Part shown: piece by piece, positions 62,140 to 64,000 of the stretch
How the letters are laid out: each line of letters begins with the position of its first letter
Position numbering within the stretch: position 1 is the first letter of the stretch
Assembly: GCF_024347335.1 (NCBI RefSeq)
Contig: NZ_AP025464.1
Location: forward strand, 1,240,001-1,304,000
Direction of reading: 5' to 3'
Origin: Vibrio celticus
GTDB taxonomy: Bacteria > Pseudomonadota > Gammaproteobacteria > Enterobacterales > Vibrionaceae
DNA: 64,000 nucleotides
Position numbers and translations under genes: made by a program
Notes under the pieces: generated by a model
The model's database searches: none
What the model saw: only the letters and a program-made list of their open reading frames with translations
What the model was told of the DNA's origin: nothing

Positions 62140-62193
62140 TATATTTCCCTATTATTTTTTTGAGTTTTCATCGAACAGGGAAATTTTAAGCAA

Positions 62194-62207
62194 TGAAAGC
62201 GTTGAAA
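62194..62207. promoter_or_regulatory. LacI-like half-symmetric site upstream of the porin gene
   Basis: TGAAAGCGTTGAAA, 55 bases before the porin start; one arm and the CG centre match the operators at 58344 and 62330. Confidence 0.45.
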
Positions 62208-62329
62208 AGTTGGTCGCTGTTCACACTGATAAATCAGCCTAAAAGCCATGAAACTTTTAGAATATCCATGACGAAAACTACAGGTTTAAGATCAACAGGT
62301 TAGAATTGATATTGCGTAAAATATCAGCT

Positions 62330-62343
62330 TGAAATCGCTTTCA
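62330..62343. promoter_or_regulatory. LacI-type operator upstream of the porin gene
   Basis: TGAAATCGCTTTCA has matching arms TGAAA/TTTCA and a central CG. Confidence 0.6.
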
Positions 62344-62433
62344 TTTCATCAGTAATGGTGGCAGCTATCACGGAAAACAGTGTGTAAAAGTTAAGGAGAT
62401 ACGACCCCGTTTTGATTGGTTTTCACATATATG

Positions 62434-62472
62434 AAAAGCCTCGAGATCTAAGGCAGATTTTGAGGCTTTTTG
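62434..62472 (-). terminator. Terminator after the prolyl oligopeptidase gene
   Basis: AAAAGCCTC pairs with GAGGCTTTT across a 19-nt loop. It is 41 bases past the stop and T-flanked on the minus strand. Confidence 0.7.
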
Positions 62473-62512
62473 GTCAGACTAAAATACCCTGTTATCTAAA
62501 ATCAAGCATTCG

Positions 62513-64000
62513 CTAAAGTGAATCTAGAGACGCAATCCCCATATTGAACAGAGTAAATGCGTAGATATCGGCGGTTAAATCGATCGCTTTGCTGAGTGGC
62601 ATTCCGGCGCCATGGCCCGCATTAACATCAATACGAATCATCACTGGCGCGCCACCTTCATGCTTATCTTGCAGCTCTGCAATGAACTTATAAGAGTGAG
62701 CAGGCACCACGCGGTCATCGTGATCAGCGGTCGTAACAAGAGTCGCCGGATAATCAACGCCACGCACCACATTGTGAACGGGAGAATAGCCAAGTAAGTA
62801 TTCAAACATCTCTTTGTTTTGTGCTGATGTGCCGTAGTCGTACGCCCAGCCTTCACCAGACGTGAATGTGTGGTAACGCAACATGTCCAATACCCCAACC
62901 GCAGGCAGAGCCACTTGGAACAGCTCAGGCCTTTGTGTCATGCAAGCGCCCACTAGCAAACCACCATTAGACCCACCGCGGATCGCTAACGTATCGCTAC
63001 TGGTGTAGTTTTCTTCGATTAAGAACTCGGCAGCAGCAATGAAGTCGTCAAAGACATTCTGCTTTTTCTGCTGAGTTCCGGCTTTGTGCCACGCCGTACC
63101 ATACTCACCACCGCCACGCAGGTTTGGCACCGCATATACACCACCCAGTTCTAGCCAACTGCCGACCGTACCTGAGAAAGAAGGCGTTAGGCTAACGTTA
63201 AAGCCGCCATACGCGTACAAAATGGTTGGGTTACTACCGCCTAGTTTTAATCCTTTCTTATAAGAGATAAGCATCGGAACCTGTGTACCATCTTTTGAGG
63301 TATAGAAGACCTGTTTAGACTCGAACTTGTCAGATTCAAACGGTGACTCAGATCGCTGATAGATTTCTGAACCACCAGTTTCGACATCGAATAAGAAAAT
63401 CGTTGGCGGCGTGACATAGTTGGTAAAGGTGTAATAAAGCTGGGTTTGCTCTTTTTTACCACCTAAGCCACTGGCCGTTCCCATCCCTGGCATGTGAAGT
63501 TCTCGAACTAAGTTACCTTGGTAATCAAGCTGATCGATTTTAGACACCACATCCACCATGTAGTGCGCAAACAAGTAACCACCACCAGTGCTGATGTCCA
63601 GTGGCTGTGGCTTCTCAGGGATGATATCAAGCCACTTTCCATCGCGAGTATCAAAGCTCACCACCTTGCCATTGGGTGCTTCTAAGTTGGTGTATAAGAT
63701 GAAGACTTGGTCTTGGTTATCGATGAGGTAAGTGTCGCTATCAACATGGTCAATCAGCGTGTTCAACGATTGCGCCTCTGAATCTAAATCGATATAGAAC
63801 AGTCTGTTACCTGATGTCGATTCTTTCCCAAGAATAATTAGGTAACGATCGTCTTCCGTGGTGTAGCCCGACACATAACGGTGTTGTTCAGCGTTGCTCT
63901 CACCAAAGATTACCTTGTCACTAGCTTGCTCTGTACCCAACTCATGGAAGTACAGCTTGTGTTGCTCAGTACGAGCAGAGAGTTCACTGCCGTCTGGCTT
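62513..64000 (-). CDS. Prolyl oligopeptidase family serine protease, 5' end outside window
   Basis: Cleaves short peptides, typically after proline. 495 codons are present. The frame is open to the window edge (PDGSE... then KLYFHELGTEQ), so roughly 200 N-terminal residues lie to the right. The part seen holds the rest of the beta propeller and the alpha/beta hydrolase domain. The nucleophile Ser is in RGGSNGGLLVGA, the Asp in TTADHDDRVVPAHSY and the His in NAGHGAGMP. YAYGGFNVSLTPSFS is also typical. A methionine-like start at 63940 is internal. A decayed copy of its 3' end lies at 43617-43737. Confidence 0.94.
   Translation of the reverse strand, partial: KPDGSELSARTEQHKLYFHELGTEQASDKVIFGESNAEQHRYVSGYTTEDDRYLIILGKESTSGNRLFYIDLDSEAQSLNTLIDHVDSDTYLIDNQDQVFILYTNLEAPNGKVVSFDTRDGKWLDIIPEKPQPLDISTGGGYLFAHYMVDVVSKIDQLDYQGNLVRELHMPGMGTASGLGGKKEQTQLYYTFTNYVTPPTIFLFDVETGGSEIYQRSESPFESDKFESKQVFYTSKDGTQVPMLISYKKGLKLGGSNPTILYAYGGFNVSLTPSFSGTVGSWLELGGVYAVPNLRGGGEYGTAWHKAGTQQKKQNVFDDFIAAAEFLIEENYTSSDTLAIRGGSNGGLLVGACMTQRPELFQVALPAVGVLDMLRYHTFTSGEGWAYDYGTSAQNKEMFEYLLGYSPVHNVVRGVDYPATLVTTADHDDRVVPAHSYKFIAELQDKHEGGAPVMIRIDVNAGHGAGMPLSKAIDLTADIYAFTLFNMGIASLDSL

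Larger units (their letters stand above)
62140..62512. promoter_or_regulatory. Porin promoter region
   Basis: A 373-base gene-free interval with two LacI-like operators and a terminator for the oligopeptidase gene. Confidence 0.6.

Overview
The window reads as a chromosomal segment of a marine Vibrio, probably of the V. splendidus type. This rests on gene content, moderate GC and familiar Vibrio proteins (PilZ, LonH-type protease, DUF3299, DUF4282); no 16S gene is present to confirm it. I saw no rRNA, tRNA, IS element, integrase or CRISPR array. About 48 protein genes are supported. The first (guanine deaminase) and the last (prolyl oligopeptidase) are cut by the window edges.

Region 1 (1-25025) is a nearly complete purine-to-central-metabolism block. 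It holds guanine deaminase, a respiratory urate hydroxylase with a cytochrome c tail (puuD), uraH, uraD, puuE allantoinase, allantoicase and allA. Together these take urate to glyoxylate plus urea. Two NCS2 purine permeases, an 8-oxoguanine deaminase, a lipoprotein amidohydrolase and a RutR-like TetR regulator sit among them. The glyoxylate is then handled by gcl, hyi, glxR and glycerate kinase (to phosphoglycerate) or by malate synthase, with a GlcG-like protein. Four copies of a TTGTATACAA palindrome lie in the two divergent promoter regions (puuE/uraH and gcl/aceB). They tie the purine half and the glyoxylate half into one apparent regulon whose regulator is not in the window. A small group of unrelated genes (AEC transporter, GrpB, small membrane proteins) lies at 1420-4326.

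Region 2 (25125-43100) is mixed accessory and housekeeping content. It holds a MarR repressor facing an EamA exporter with two operator copies, a second EamA exporter, AraC, MATE, and a GNAT/phosphotransferase/MFS operon in which the MFS gene is frameshifted. PilZ, a LonH-type protease, an orphan YejF-like double ATPase, a lipoprotein alkaline phosphatase with N-terminal carbohydrate-binding-like domains, and a DUF3299 secreted protein follow.

Region 3 (43617-64000) is a beta-glucoside/cellobiose utilisation island. It has a LamB-like porin, a chemoreceptor, a CUT1 ABC importer (binding protein, two permeases, ATPase), GH1 and GH116 beta-glucosidases, a GH94 phosphorylase, an aldose epimerase and two LacI regulators. 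LacI-type operators and a CRP-like site lie upstream of the lacI-led operon, and LacI-like sites lie upstream of the porin. Intrinsic terminators sit between the binding-protein gene and the permeases, and between the porin and the chemoreceptor. The island is flanked in direct orientation by the intact prolyl oligopeptidase gene on the right and by a decayed fragment of the same gene's 3' end on the left (43617-43737). That arrangement suggests duplication or insertion at this locus.
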